From NCBI GenBank assembly GCA_011800155.1, contig CM022371.1, positions 3,100,001 through 3,164,000 on the forward strand: DNA of 64,000 nucleotides, written 5' to 3'. The notes under the pieces are model-generated. The model worked only from the letters and a program-made list of their open reading frames with translations. It did not search any database and had not been told where the DNA came from. The position numbers were made by a program, and so were the translations under genes. How positions within the stretch are numbered: position 1 is the first letter of the stretch; every line of letters starts with the position of its first letter. Of the stretch, positions 1 through 11,627 are shown piece by piece. Origin of the DNA: Flammulina velutipes. Taxonomy: Eukaryota > Basidiomycota > Agaricomycetes > Agaricales > Physalacriaceae.

Positions 1-2
1 TG

Positions 3-401
3 CACCGTCTCCACAAGCAAGATCCAAAAACGTTCACTCGGGACCAAGACTTGCCCTGGTACAATGATTGGCGCACATTGGCGGCGGCTTTATTCGTCAG
101 CTGTATCGGTATCTTAGTGAGTACCCTAGGTTCATCTAGGAACACGGATATACTCACCGAAGTGAACTAGGTACGTTCTATCTATCGTACGATTGAGCTC
201 GGACAAGGCTTTCATGGACATCTCGCCACGACGGAATCATTCTTCTACATCCTGGATACCCTCCCATTGTTCGTTGCGATTGCCATCTATGTTCCTTTCT
301 GGCCAGGGCGCTTTATCCCTGCTGCAGCTCTACCGGAGCCTGATACAGCATCAACGAATACGCTACCTACGGAGGAGAAGGACGATCGTTCGAAAGTATG
401 A
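3..401 (+). CDS. RTA1-like 7-TM membrane protein, C-terminal part
   Basis: This is the 3' end of a gene that starts before the window. The first exon is read in frame from base 3 to 116, a GTGAGT...TAG intron covers 117-170, and the last exon is 171-401, ending in TGA. The protein shows a membrane segment (LAAALFVSCIGILV), then VRSIYRTIELGQG, then ESFFYILDTLPLFVAIAIY, and an acidic-basic cytoplasmic tail. The RSIYR..E..QG motif followed by E-x-FFY-x-LD is typical of the fungal RTA1/RTM1/RSB1 family. These are plasma-membrane proteins linked to lipid translocation and resistance to toxic amphiphiles. The substrate cannot be told from the sequence. The gene converges on the amine oxidase gene, whose stop lies about 130 bp away on the other strand. 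Confidence 0.8.
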
Positions 402-530
402 TGATATGGACATACAGTATTCACGAAATACACGCTTGATCATGAATGGACGGATATACCTTATATTTATCTTAATATAGAGAACACGCTGAATGCAATA
501 AATCTATATACATTCGTCCCAACATGCTAC

Positions 531-3500
531 CTATAATTCTACTTTGATTCTATGGTGCAACTCCATATTCTTCCTCATATCCTCCACCGATAGAACCTCC
601 CTTTTCCCATCGGCGTCGTACGTCTCCGCGAAGCCATAGTTAAACGGCACAGGCGTCTCGGGAATGCAAGTATAGTCCTGCTTGACGCCATAGTCGTTGA
701 ATCCGAAAGGCTCGTTCGGAGAAGTGGGTACAGACAGCAAGATAGCGTTCAGAGACTCCATCGACGGATCCGAGTCGAAGTAGTTGAGTGGGGTGAGCAT
801 AAAACTATGAACAAGTTTTAGGATCGATTAGGATAGGACGAGAAAGAGAGCATGTACCTGGATGTCGCAACGTTCGTCTTGGTATTGGGCGAGTCTTCGG
901 CTTGCGGCTGTAGTCCAGTCAGGAAATTCCACGGAGACATTTAATGAGAGGAACATACCAAGTGATGAGTTCCGACGTTCACCCACGCCACCAGATCTTC
1001 CTGATCCAAACTCTCGTTGTCGAAGAATTTGTGGAAATCAACGGTCGGAAGGCCTGGTAAGTTCATGTTCCATAGAGTACTCGAAGACGGCTCGGTTTCT
1101 TTGCGACGTGACACGGCCATGTTGTATCGGGCCCAGTTTGCGTTGTTCAACAGCCTCTTCGAGCCAACGACGGTCTAGTAATCCAAAACATCAGCCCAGT
1201 ATCGGAAGGAAGCGCGAATGACCTACGTTGTGTACCGCCGAGTAACCAGGATGTACGGCATATCCTCTCGGGTTGTCCCATTTGTTGTGCTTCTCCTTGT
1301 TCACAATCGCGTAGCCTCCTTGGAAGTTGACAGGCCACTTGAGCTTGGCGTCGTCTTCGTTGTCAATAAATCGCTTTGTGATCTTCTGCTGGATCACAGT
1401 CTTGCCCCAGTCATCGTCGAACCAAGGTTGTTCCACTTCTTCTTGCGCTGTGGTGGTTTCGAGAAGAGAGTTGGATAGGCCAGCAATATCCAAGTCGATC
1501 CTGAAGGAATATGATTAAGTGTAACCAGAGCAAGAAGAGGATGGTAGCCAACTTGAAATTAATGACGTGGTCGTGTAGATTACCCACTGTGTATGGCTCA
1601 GTATCCTGGAAGACGAAGGTTATAGTACACATACTCGTTGTACCGCGGATACGACCGCCATAGCCTTCTTGTTTAGGCTCCCAGTAGCCACCCTGCAAGT
1701 AGCCAGAAGCGGAGACACGTACTTCCATCGTGCCATCGAGGTGGAAAGTATAGTCAAACTAATCGACGGAGAGGTCCGTTACAAAAGGATATCAGAAATT
1801 GGAACAATGTGCTTACCACTAGAAAACTGAATGAGCGGTCATTAGCATGGTTGACGGCAACTGGACTCACGATAATCATAGCTGGGAGGTTCGTCAAAAT
1901 TGCTTCTATACCCAAAAGAAGAAAGTGACTCACTTTCCAACGGTGCTGATGCTTCTAATCGTCAGAACGTAACCTTTCACCGCGCCGAACTCGCCTTCCA
2001 TCCATCCACTGTGTCTGGTGATCGGTTTGCCGGTGTCTTGTTCGAAGATACAGATCGCTCGCTTGCGTATGATACTTCCAGTGGGGGAGTACGTGGTCGC
2101 GGGCAGGTAGACAGCTTCAAGAGGGCAATCGTATCCCGGAAGCATATCCCGGACACTGTTGCCCATCCCGAAGTAACGATCGAGCCATGCAGTAGTCGTT
2201 TGCATAGGGTCGTTGCCAGCGTACTGCGCCATGGCCTCCTGAGGTGCCAGCTAGTATGGGAAACAGTGTTAGCGCATGGAGAATGGACGTGTCGATGACC
2301 CACTTCGTAGATGATTCTCTCGCCCTTGAATGCAATGTTCCAAAGGTTGAGTCCCATATCCCTCGTGAAACCCATGTACATATCCCATCCCATCCAAGAG
2401 ACGTATTGTGTATCTCTGTCGACACGGAATCTCAGCCCGGCAAACGATACACTCCTCGGGCCCGGCAAGTGATCCAAATCTCTCCTCTCTCCCACTCTCT
2501 TCCTCGTTGTCCAAGAGGGATCGTCAATGGCTGGAGCCGGAAGCCTAATCAACGTTCCGTTCTTGAACGCGGCCAAAAAGTCCTCAGTGGTTTCGAACAT
2601 CTGGTGGTTATAGACGACTTTGAGGACCTTCCAGAGAGATGGGTCTGTACCGCTCAAATCGACATACTGGAAAAAGTTGAGCGGGTGGAGGTAAGGGCCG
2701 GGGACGTTACGCCTCCAGCTTAGCCAGACTCGTTTGAAGGTGCCGTCGAAGCTGAACGGTCCAGATGCTCCACCAACTAGAGTATCGTTGGGAAGACCTT
2801 TGGCGACTCCGCCGAATAATTCCTATTGGGAAATGTTACTATTTTGCTCGGCGCTCGAAGGACGAATCATACCATGAAAGGTTCCTCATATTCAGCTGCA
2901 ACGCTTGAGATTATCCTGGACATGTCATTGGCAGTGGCGTATCCTCCGGCATGGAAAGGTATATCACCTTGGTGATATATCTCGGACAGATGTCTCATAG
3001 ACGTCTGGGATCCTATAGGCAGAGGTCCCACCAGGTAGTCGCGAATGACCGGGACATTCCCGTGGTGGATGGTGACTTTGGCAAAGCTCTGCGGCGGAGA
3101 GACAGTATCAGGAGAGGCTAGGTATGCCAACGCGCCAGCTTTAGGGGGATAGAACGTTTCAATGGCGAAGATGACATTATCAGATAGATGAGCTGAATCG
3201 GCGCGTGTGAGGTTGAGATTGCGGTCGGAATGTTCAAGCCAACGCTGAATTGCCGATGTTTGCCGCACGGTCAGTGATGCCCAAGGATTTATCGGGGCAG
3301 GCGGTTTGGCAGGCGGTGGTTGCGAGGATGCGCATGGCTTCAATTCCACCACATCGGCACCGAACGACGAGGATGACCAACTAGTTTTATCGATGCCTCC
3401 GAGATATGCTGGATTAAAGGTGAATATGACAGACGCGACGATGATAGTCACAAGACTGGTTGCGAGCCATCGCTTGAGACGCGGGCTATTCGACGGGGAA

Positions 3501-3538
3501 GGTTCCAGTGACTCGTACTTGGTGGTACTGCTGAGCAT
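531..3538 (-). CDS. Membrane-anchored copper amine oxidase (topaquinone enzyme)
   Basis: A primary-amine oxidase that would deaminate amines to aldehydes, H2O2 and ammonia using copper and topaquinone. My model has 11 exons: 3538-2873, 2822-2304, 2250-1934, 1881-1871, 1818-1817, 1758-1635, 1586-1553, 1500-1227, 1174-959, 907-858 and 804-531. They sum to 2487 nt (828 aa). The cofactor tyrosine lies in VGNYDY (Tyr502). A copper-binding HxH lies in LHDHVINFK (His551/His553), and the third histidine lies in NVGTHHL near residue 720. The C-terminal SSFMLTPLNYFD block is also typical. Residues 25-50 form a hydrophobic segment after a short cytoplasmic head, so this is probably a type II membrane protein rather than a secreted one. 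An in-frame ATG 69 nt upstream (3607) is possible. Exon 5 is only 2 nt; see findings. Confidence 0.93.
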
Positions 3539-3845
3539 CGCGAAGAGACAAATGACTCGAAAGACCGGGGCCCTGGTATATATATTTCGGAATGGTGATA
3601 AGGGCAACCATCCTTATCGCCAAAAGACAAGGATAAGCTGCCGACAAGACTGTTATCTTTTTTTAAAACAAATTGGCTGGACAGACAAATCAGAATTATA
3701 AGTGACATCGACAGAGGTCCAGTTCAAGGCGAGTTCGAATACTCAACCAAGTTCAAAGTTGTTCGGCGCAATCGGCATGTATCAGAATTTTCCATCTCCG
3801 ATGATCTCACTGCGCGACTGCTTGCTTTCCACGCTCACTGAACGA

Positions 3846-4826
3846 ATGGACGAAACACTACCTTCACAATCTTCGCGAGAAAAGGTGAGTCCTAATGCAC
3901 TTCAGGGAGTTATATTTCTGATAAACGCGGCCAGACTGCCCCATTTCTCATTCGAGCGTTCGTAAAAGTTGGTGCTTTCCATCGCCTACAACAAATTGAA
4001 GACGGGCCTTTACCAACGACTGACGAGACTCAAATATTCACCTGGTGTGTTCTATAGATCCATTCATCAATCATGACGTGCTAAATATTGTAGGAAGGAC
4101 GCTACGCTTCGGGAAGTCTTGACTACCATTCGCGATACGGCTCCCCATATAGCAGAATACCGCCACCCTCTTGCGCGCTTCTCATTCCGCACCGTTTACG
4201 CAGACGCTACAAACCGAGGCCATTTCACAACCAAAGAGTTAGGACAGGTCTACTCCCGCGATATCCTTGGTGAACCTGGCACATTAACAACCATCGCCCC
4301 AAAATTACTGGAAGATGATATCAGTAGCATCGAGCCTGATAAGGAAAGGGAAGAGAAAACGCTGGAAGAACTCAAGCTAGTGCCAGGAGACTACCTTCTT
4401 GTTGCGATTTTCCTGCCAAAAAACGTGACCGCTCCCAGCGAACAACCTCGTGCTGCCGTTAACGGTGCTGTTGGCTGGAAGTCCGCTGCCCTTCCTCGAA
4501 CGGATAGCGGCTGGAGTGGTGGACTCGGAACGACAGGTGCCAACACCGGCAGAGGTGGTGGTCATTGGCGTGGTGAATCTAATGGCTCGAGCACCCGTGG
4601 CCGAGGTCGGGGAGGATTACCGGACAGAGATGGGGACAGAGACAGAGACGAAGATAGCAGAATTCCTCCTCCAAGACGAGGTGAAAGAGGACATTCTCCG
4701 CCACCTCCGCGAGGTGCAGCGTGGGGAAGGAGAGGCTCAGGTGGACGTGGGGGTAGAGGCGGGAGACGTTCGAGGTCTCGGTCTCGTTCGCGTTCACCAC
4801 CACCGCCCCGAAGGAGATACGACTGA
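3846..4826 (+). CDS. SAP18: SAP18-like protein with RGG/RS tail
   Basis: Sin3-associated polypeptide p18, a ubiquitin-fold protein that joins the Sin3-HDAC corepressor and the splicing-linked ASAP complex in the nucleus. Exons are 3846-3884, 3935-4044 and 4094-4826 (882 nt, 293 aa). The family core is clear: REK-TAPFLIRAFVKVGAFH, then the FTWKDATLREVLTTIR block, then RFSFRTVYAD and a closing GDYLLVAIFLP strand. After about residue 180 the protein continues into a long tail rich in RG/GRGG and RSRSRS, ending in PPPPRRRYD. Animal SAP18 proteins are about 150 residues, so the tail nearly doubles the length. An earlier in-frame ATG at 3702 exists, but the upstream segment shows no family similarity, so I chose 3846. 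Confidence 0.85.
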
Positions 4827-5159
4827 TCGTCTGTCATTTTCCTCTGTATATATCTTTACCACTATGACTGATTACGCTACTTTGCACAACAGATCACGGT
4901 CATTCATCCTCATGAGAATGCTTCATTTTCCACCCCCTTTGTCCCTTCGCGGATAACTAAGGCAACGCAAAGAACCTTGTTACTTTCATTAACAGTTGTC
5001 GTGGACACATACCTCTTCGACTAGTGTAACTCAGGATTGGTCCGATTCATTGTATTGTAAGCACTCGATCGACATCTTCCAGACAGTGAACTATCCCTCG
5101 GGGTTAATGAACTCACCATATGAACACTTCTAAAAGGCCCGCTCGATGTTGTTCTAACA

Positions 5160-5870
5160 GATTCCATCATGTTGACGAACATCTTCTTGCGCCAATCTTA
5201 CGCTTGGTACGACCTGTTGCGACACAGCGGTGCAATTTTCACGACATCTCTACCTTCTCAACTTCTTAGTCAGGTCCTCACCATGCCGCTAGTTCTGGGT
5301 TTAGGGGTCTATACCACTCACTTGGTCGAAGTGCACGGCATTTCGATGGACCTTGTACATCTCCCTCGATCTTCGCCTCCAACGAGTTCTTGATATCTTT
5401 CGAACACGTTCTTGATCCTTCAAGAATAGATTGCCATCGGCGAATGGGGAAGAATTCCTCCACGTACCACTAATCAGGGAACTCTTGGACTCCGGCAAGT
5501 GAGTTCAAGACCATGCTGTGTAACCGCAGCCGATATTCCACCCTTCTGGCATTTGTACCTTGAACAGTATGGTGATCATGGCGCGTCCATCGTATGCTCT
5601 CACGCACGAAGTTCGAGCGTTACATAAATTTTAGGCAATAACAAAGTAATGAGGCGACCTCAAGATCTCCTGGACCATTCTGTGAGTGTTGGCTGCAGGC
5701 TCTCAGCCATAGACATCGGGCTCTCACTCAGCGAATTCCTCATTTCCCTAGCGTTTTCCGGATGACTGAGACGGAAAGACGGACCTCGGGATCAGCATCG
5801 ATCATATTTCTGCCGGCGGTGTTACAGTCCATTGCATTTCTAGCTGGATCTGGTCCTCGTAATTGAGATA
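5160..5870 (-). pseudogene. Possible decayed gene, family unknown
   Basis: Several adjoining segments read like protein on the minus strand but do not join into one frame. From the 5' side they are: a start near 5815 (MDCNTAGRNMIDADPEVRLS), then after a one-base frame change a run beginning HPENAREMRNSLSES, then NFVRESIRWTRHDHH continuing into GTNARRVEYRLRLHS. An in-frame TAG follows near 5474, after which the same frame runs on as EEFFPIRRWQSILEGS up to about 5290. An alternative frame over 5301-5498 ends at a good GTGAGT donor. A TATATATAG element lies just upstream, near 5883-5892. Either this is a pseudogene, or it is a real gene with splicing I cannot resolve. I do not recognise a family. 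Confidence 0.3.
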
Positions 5871-6065
5871 GAAGCTGAAAGCAGCTATATATATCTGACC
5901 TTTAGAGGTAGAGACTTGACGCTATCTGATAAAATCAATCTAGGCAATTCCTGACAGCTTACGCCACACATCAACTAGCTTGAAGTTAGGACAGGAACGC
6001 TGAACGGAGTAATCTGACTGGCATACGCGATCAGAGCGGAAAAGTTTAATACCCGTCATTCAATC

Positions 6066-6307
6066 ATGGCCGACCAAAGAGGTTCAAAGAGAGTCGAAGC
6101 TTTGCCAACTTTGCTTAGCCCTAACCACATCGTGTGGATATTGGATGGAAGGCAGGTACCCGCTGAGTGTCTGCTTTTCGAATCTGTTACTATCTGTTAT
6201 CACAGGTGGACCCTGGGTCGAAGTTTACCTTTCTCAGTTTCGTTCATCGCCAGATCGACTCATCGTTACTTAACCGAACTAGCAGCAAAAACACGGGCCG
6301 TAGATGA
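6066..6307 (+). CDS. Possible small protein, 63 aa, unknown
   Basis: A weak candidate. An ATG at 6066 opens a frame (MADQRGSKRVEALPT...) that reaches a GTACCC donor after 6155. A CACAG acceptor before 6206 restores a frame reading VDPGSKFTFLSFVHRQ, which ends at TGA 6305-6307. The two exons sum to 192 nt. No family is recognised, the donor is not the best consensus, and the unspliced frame is also open to 6398, so this may be chance. Confidence 0.2.
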
Positions 6308-6641
6308 GAAGGCGATCAGCCAGAGGATGGCCACGGTAACCGATAATCCCGGCCGTTGTCCTCTTGTTAAAGATCGAAACTCTATTCATCCTCCTTAATA
6401 TCGACTTACCGCGGTGTGACATGGTGTGGCGGGCCAATTAGGATGCAAGCTCTCACCCTATCTGACAGATTCCCACTTCTTCGTCACGTTGTCTACTAGC
6501 TCACGATGGTGGGTACAAGGATCTAATGGCGCTCAGAAGTATCCACCGTGGGCAAGGGAAGCCATAATGATTTAAGCTACTCCCGTAACGAACCTGTGGG
6601 AACCTTGTTCCTTCATTCCAGCTGTCATCGTCGTGTGCAGA

Positions 6642-7629
6642 ATGGACGCCTTTCCTTTCACTTATCTCCCCCTCGACTTGGCCAGAAAGATTTTGGAGGA
6701 CGCTGCTCTGGTGAACAAGGCGGAATGCTTAGCCATTCTTAGAGTATCTCGACTTGCACATGAATGGTGACGTATCTCTTGCCATTCCACAGCCTCGAAG
6801 CTGATACCACTGGTCGCATTCCAGGTTGGAGCCCATTCTCTACAAGCAGGTCTTCCTGCGCGAGCCTCGCGAAACGATGCGATTCGCCTCCGCCATAACG
6901 CTCCGCAACAACCCATCCTTCTTCGCTTCCCGCGTCAAGTCACTATACCTAAACCAAACGTCAGCCATCGCCTCAAATGTAGCACTCATCTTGCAGGTCT
7001 GCACCGGTCTACATCGCCTCACCATCCGTGGCCCATCCAACGGCTTCCGTCCCAATCTGAGCTTTGAGGCATTTACGAGGGATATGAAAACCTTGCGATA
7101 CCTCGCGCTGCCCCTGGGCCGCATTCCCAACACCAACTTCTGCGCCGTGCAATCAAATGTGACCCACCTGACGCTGGAAAGCGGTAAATTCGGTGGTTTC
7201 TTGGATATCCTCGAGATCTGGAGGGAAGTCTGCTTGCGCTGTACCAAACTGACGCATGTCGCGTTCTCCATGCTTGCATACCCGGACGATTTCGCGCGCG
7301 CAGATTTCTCGACATACATCGAGAGGATATCACTTGCGATGCCGCCTAGCATCGAAATGGTCGTGATGATGATATGGGCCGTACACCAAGTAGAGACGGC
7401 GAGGAGTTTGGAACGGGATTTGGCGGAGACGGCGAAGAACGATCCGAGATTCGTATTCGTAACGTACGATATTGCGAAGCGGCCGAGCATCCCTGTCCAA
7501 GGTCTTGGACTGCGGTCCCATACAGAGAAGAGCGAGAATTGGGGATATTTATTCAACGAATCGGAACCGGACTATCTGTGGACTTTTGCCGAGCATACGA
7601 GGAAGACAAGAGATGGAATGCGCACGTAA
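6642..7629 (+). CDS. F-box-like protein of unknown target
   Basis: Two exons, 6642-6766 and 6825-7629, join to 930 nt (309 aa). The N-terminus (FTYLPLDLARKILEDAAL) has the LP-x-DL-x-x-x-I-L pattern of an F-box-like helix. After it come HEWLEPILYKQVFL and repeated leucine-rich strands such as VKSLYLNQTSAI, LHRLTIRGPS, MKTLRYLALPL and VTHLTLESGKF, which look like irregular leucine-rich repeats. Agaricomycetes carry very large families of such proteins, usually presumed substrate receptors of SCF ubiquitin ligases. The target cannot be predicted. The minus strand is also open for 238 codons over the same region, but it has no start context or family signal and is a shadow. Confidence 0.72.
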
Positions 7630-7699
7630 TCGCTGTTACACCTAAATATCACAACAGTAGGGTTTTAGATAATTATACATGCCCACCAAATATTGTAGA

Positions 7700-8891
7700 T
7701 TATTTCTTTCCTTTCCGCTTTGAGGGTTTGGATCCACTGGTCGAAGTTCCTGAGGACTTTGAAGGCGTCTCAGGTGTTGGTACTGGAACAGGCGCAGTGG
7801 GTGCTTGAACTGTAGGTTTGGGCTTCGCGACAGGCGTGGAGGAGCCTTTATGCATGAATCCAAGCAGGAAAGACGCAACGGTACCCGAAGCAATGAGCAA
7901 CAGGAACTTGGGCACCCGGATTATGAAGTTGTAGATCTTGGTCATCCACACGGCGAAGAAATCAATTAGATATTCTCTGTAGACGAATTAGATTCGGACT
8001 GATGATCAAGCCGATGAATCAAACCTTTCGCCTCCTGGGGCGTATGCAGAGCTCCAAGGATGACTCGTTAACCAGCCATCCGCGAGGAGGAATTCACGGA
8101 ATGCGCCATTGCGTAAACGAAGGCTTTGTACACTGTAGAAGCGAAGAGTTTGCCCGCGGTCCTTGAGAATAACGATGTACGGTGCACTGTAGAGGGTATT
8201 AGAGTATTGACCACGAGCAGTGTCTGGAAAACATACTGCCAGACACTCCATTTGGTAGTCAAATATGTGACATTAAAGTAGTCAATGCGAGCCCATTTGA
8301 TGTTGGGTAGGTCGTTCGCGATGAGGGTTTGATTGAAAGAGTCGTCAAATGCTTCGTCGACAAACGTAGAAAGGCCGTCTGTTCTTCCACTTGCGGCAGT
8401 ACTATCCGTAGTGTCAGGACTAGCTCGGGGTTTCAAGTATTGATATCTTACATGACGATTGCCCATACTCTATCCTTCTCTTCCTCCTCGGACAGTTGTT
8501 CGTTGACAATCATGTCCTCGTAGTTATCGTCAGTGATGAGGGGCACCCTAGGATCCCATGGCATGGCCTCTGCGGCAGCGAGCTTTTCAGTGATGTTGAA
8601 ACCGAAGCGGGCGAAGAAATTCTTGGAGATGTCGGACTCTAGGTAGGTCTTTGCGTCGAACAGACTGAGAATATCTAGACGAGCAGGTTTCTCCGGCTCG
8701 CGTCGGTATTGGAAGTGGGGTTCTGTGCGCTCGGCCTCCCCGCCACTTTCTCCGGCGGACTCGAATTCGCTGTCCGTCTTTATCTGGACGGGTGTGGCAG
8801 CAGGCTGACCAGGCTTCCATCCTTCAGAGAAGTACTGCGCCCTCCCGAGCGACGCTACGCAAAGAACAGTGGCCCAAGCTGAAAACTTCAT
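7700..8891 (-). CDS. Secretory-pathway thioredoxin-like membrane protein
   Basis: Four exons (8891-8452, 8401-8237, 8186-8025, 7976-7700) give 1044 nt (347 aa). Residues 1-19 are a signal peptide (MKFSAWATVLCVASLGRA). A middle region reads WAIVITAASGRTDGLSTF, IKWARIDYFNVTYLTTKWSV, then HAPYIVILKDRGQTLRFYS. This is the strand-helix-strand pattern of a thioredoxin fold, but with no CxxC redox pair. Near the C-terminus is a hydrophobic helix (FIIRVPKFLLLIASGTVASFLLGFM) followed by a Pro/Thr/Lys-rich tail ending KRKGKK, a possible ER-retention KKxx-like tail. I infer a type I ER membrane protein with a redox-inactive thioredoxin domain, perhaps a chaperone-like factor. The start at 8891 is chosen because the signal peptide begins there. 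Confidence 0.65.
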
Positions 8892-9110
8892 GATGGGTGT
8901 TGTAAACAAACACCGTTATCGCGTCCTTATTGTAATTGTTTGTCCATGTGGGAGCTGTCCTGATCGAGCCCTGGTCGGTGAACTCCGGCACTCCTTGTCT
9001 CTGACATTGGCTCTACAATTAACGAATCTACGCCAACGCGTCTGGACAGTATTCGAGCACGACGGTAACATCGGAAATTCACCAAAGTTGCCCAAAAAAT
9101 ACGCGCAGTC

Positions 9111-11482
9111 ATGCGTCGAGCGCTGTGCGGGTGGTCGATCCTGCTCTCAACACTCCTGGCTGGCGCTAAGCCCATCGACCGTACGGCGCATCTTTATCTG
9201 CATTGCATTTTGACCAAGATATCCAATAGTTCCTTCGGCCGCATCCTTCTACGTTCCCTCCCTCCCCGAAATTCACCAAGACACAGATCATCCTCTCAAG
9301 ATATTCGCAGGCCACATCCCGTCCGACCCAGACGCGAAAAAAGCAGCAGACACAGACGTGACCGCCCATCTTTACTTTGTTCTCGTGAAGAACAGACGTA
9401 CAGCTGATCGAGAGAGACTCGTATTTTGGTTCAATGTGCGAACGTGTCATTCGTATCTCCAACCTGTGCTTTAACTTGTGTGCTATAGGGAGGGCCGGGA
9501 TGTTCTAGTTTCGATGGCCTTATGATGGAAAATGGTCCGTGGCGGTATGATGGTCATGGTGGATTCCAGGTTGCCGAGGGAGGATGGGAGGAATACACCT
9601 CCATGGTGTACGGTGCGTGTTCTTTCTCTTCGTCACTTGCGTACATTTTCAACGCCGAGTAGTGGATCAGCCTGCGGGGACAGGCTTCTCGTACACCAGC
9701 ACTGACAAGTTCGTGCACGACTTCGATTCAGCAAGCGCCCAGTTCTTGGAATTTATGAGCAACTTCTACAAAATATTCCCCGAATACCGTCACGTAGATG
9801 TGCGTATTCAAGCTTTGCTTTGATTCCATTCTCGTGTTGATCACAGCATCAGACATATCTAGCTGGCGAGAGTTACGCTGGCCAGTACATTCCATTCTTT
9901 GGTGACTACCATAATTTTCCCACCTTGGATCCACATTAACTCCAGCTCAGCGGATGCCATTCTAAACAAAGATGCCGCGCCACTCAAAGGGGTCGCCATT
10001 GGCAATGGATGGATTGACGCCCGTGCCCATTACGCCTCATATGTGGACTATCTCGTCAAAGTTGGAGTTCTTGAAGAAAACACGGATGTACGCCTTCATA
10101 GATGCCCCCTAATAGCCCATGCTGATATTGCCATAGTACTGGAAAGCCGCGCGACAGAGAACAGACGAATGTCTGAGCTCTATAGACAGCGTAACCGACA
10201 AAACACCTATCACCATGGATAAATGCGAAGGACTGTTGTATGACGTGACAGAAGTTCGGCATAAAAAGTATGTGTGTTCTTCTCGTGATGGCCACAGTCT
10301 CACAAGTGACCTCCAGAGTTGACAACACTGATATGTGCATAAACATTTATGACATTCGCCTCGATGACACTTATCCATCATGTGGGATGAATTGGCCTCC
10401 AGAAATCAAACCTGTTACCAAATATCTTGACGTATGTGCTTGGGATCGTTTGAGACTTCTTGCTGACAATTTTCACAGCGAGACGATGTTGTCCGGGCTC
10501 TTCATGCACAAGATCATTCGTCCAAGTGGATAGAATGCCGCGGACGGATACATTCTGAGCTTCACGAGAAAAAACTCAACTCCTCCATCACTGTCTTACC
10601 ATCCATCATCGAGCGTATCCCAGTCCTTATTTTCGCAGGAGATCAAGACATAATATGTAATTATGTTGGACTGGAGAGCATGATAGCGAATATGGAATGG
10701 AACGGCGCGAAAGGACTCGGGGTGAGTAAATCATTGGCTCACGGTGCTCTGGACAAAATCTGAATGAACAATTTCTAGACTGTACAAACACAGAGCTGGT
10801 CAGTGAACGGCACTGCCGCCGGTACGTGGGTGGACTCGAGGAATCTGACTTATGCCAAGGTGAGGCTTTCTCGACATGTTGGCTAGTCATTGAATTCACA
10901 GTCCCTACGTGATAGATTTTCGATTCTTCACATATGGTTCCCTTCGACGTTCCACACGTCGCGCACGACATGATACTGCGCTTCATGGGTATGGACTTCA
11001 GTCAGATTTTCGAGGGTTCCGCACGCATCCCGAGCGCTGTAGGCGCTGATACCAAACCTTTGTTCACGGATCAGACAGCTTTGCCAATCCCGACGTCGAC
11101 CAAATCTCCTCAACAGGATAAAGCGAAATGGGAAGCGTACTACAATGCTGGTTCGGCGGCTCTCGTTCTTGTTGTTATCGCGCTCTTCGTCGGTCTGTTC
11201 TTGTGCTGGAAACGTCGGAGGGGAGACAGCAAGCTGCGGCTGCCGATGAACAACCGCGATGCTGGTATGCATAACGAAGAGAGGGTACCTTTGACGCAGG
11301 CGTCGGTTGTGAACTTCAACGACGAGGAAGATCAGGAGCAGCAAGGAGGATATAGACAGAGAGCTGGGAGTGTGAAGGGCAAGGAGAGGGCGATAGACCC
11401 ACCCTCTCCCCAGCCGCCGATTTTCGATGTTGGCGATAGCGACGATGAGGAATACCATAGAGATGGAGGGAGGAGAGATTGA
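9111..11482 (+). CDS. KEX1: Pheromone-processing carboxypeptidase KEX1
   Basis: A Golgi serine carboxypeptidase of family S10 that trims C-terminal Lys/Arg from proproteins after Kex2 cleavage. Eleven exons (9111-9180, 9230-9435, 9489-9612, 9663-9799, 9853-9901, 9951-10087, 10137-10267, 10317-10431, 10479-10721, 10779-10859, 10916-11482) sum to 1860 nt (619 aa). Residues 1-19 are a signal peptide. Family blocks are [45 protein letters not shown] (catalytic Ser186), [10 protein letters not shown] (catalytic Asp380) and [11 protein letters not shown] (His437). A single membrane helix ([17 protein letters not shown]) near residues 505-525 precedes an acidic cytoplasmic tail. This is the layout of yeast Kex1 rather than a vacuolar or secreted carboxypeptidase. 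The exon 8 acceptor could shift slightly. Confidence 0.93.
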
Positions 11483-11627
11483 GAAATGTTGCATGGTGTG
11501 TACTCTATCTGATTCTCATTATTCTAAGTATTAGCTGTAATGCATGTTGGTTAAAATCGAAGGGATAGAGGAGCCTCCGACGACAGATTCGAAGCTACGC
11601 GATGATCAATGACAATGAGTGCTGAAT

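Larger units (their letters stand above)
4827..6641. other. Intergenic region with gene remnants
   Basis: This 1.8-kb stretch has no gene I can model cleanly. It holds a decayed or mis-modelled minus-strand coding region (about 5160-5870, listed separately) and a doubtful small plus-strand gene (6066-6307). The remainder (6308-6641) shows nothing recognisable apart from the presumed leader of the F-box-like gene that starts at 6642. Confidence 0.5.

Noticed and set aside
6840..7556. 238-codon minus-strand frame
   Set aside because: Shadow of the F-box-like gene; no introns, motifs or family resemblance of its own.
10928..11494. 188-codon minus-strand frame
   Set aside because: Antisense to the last exon of KEX1, which carries the catalytic histidine and membrane helix.
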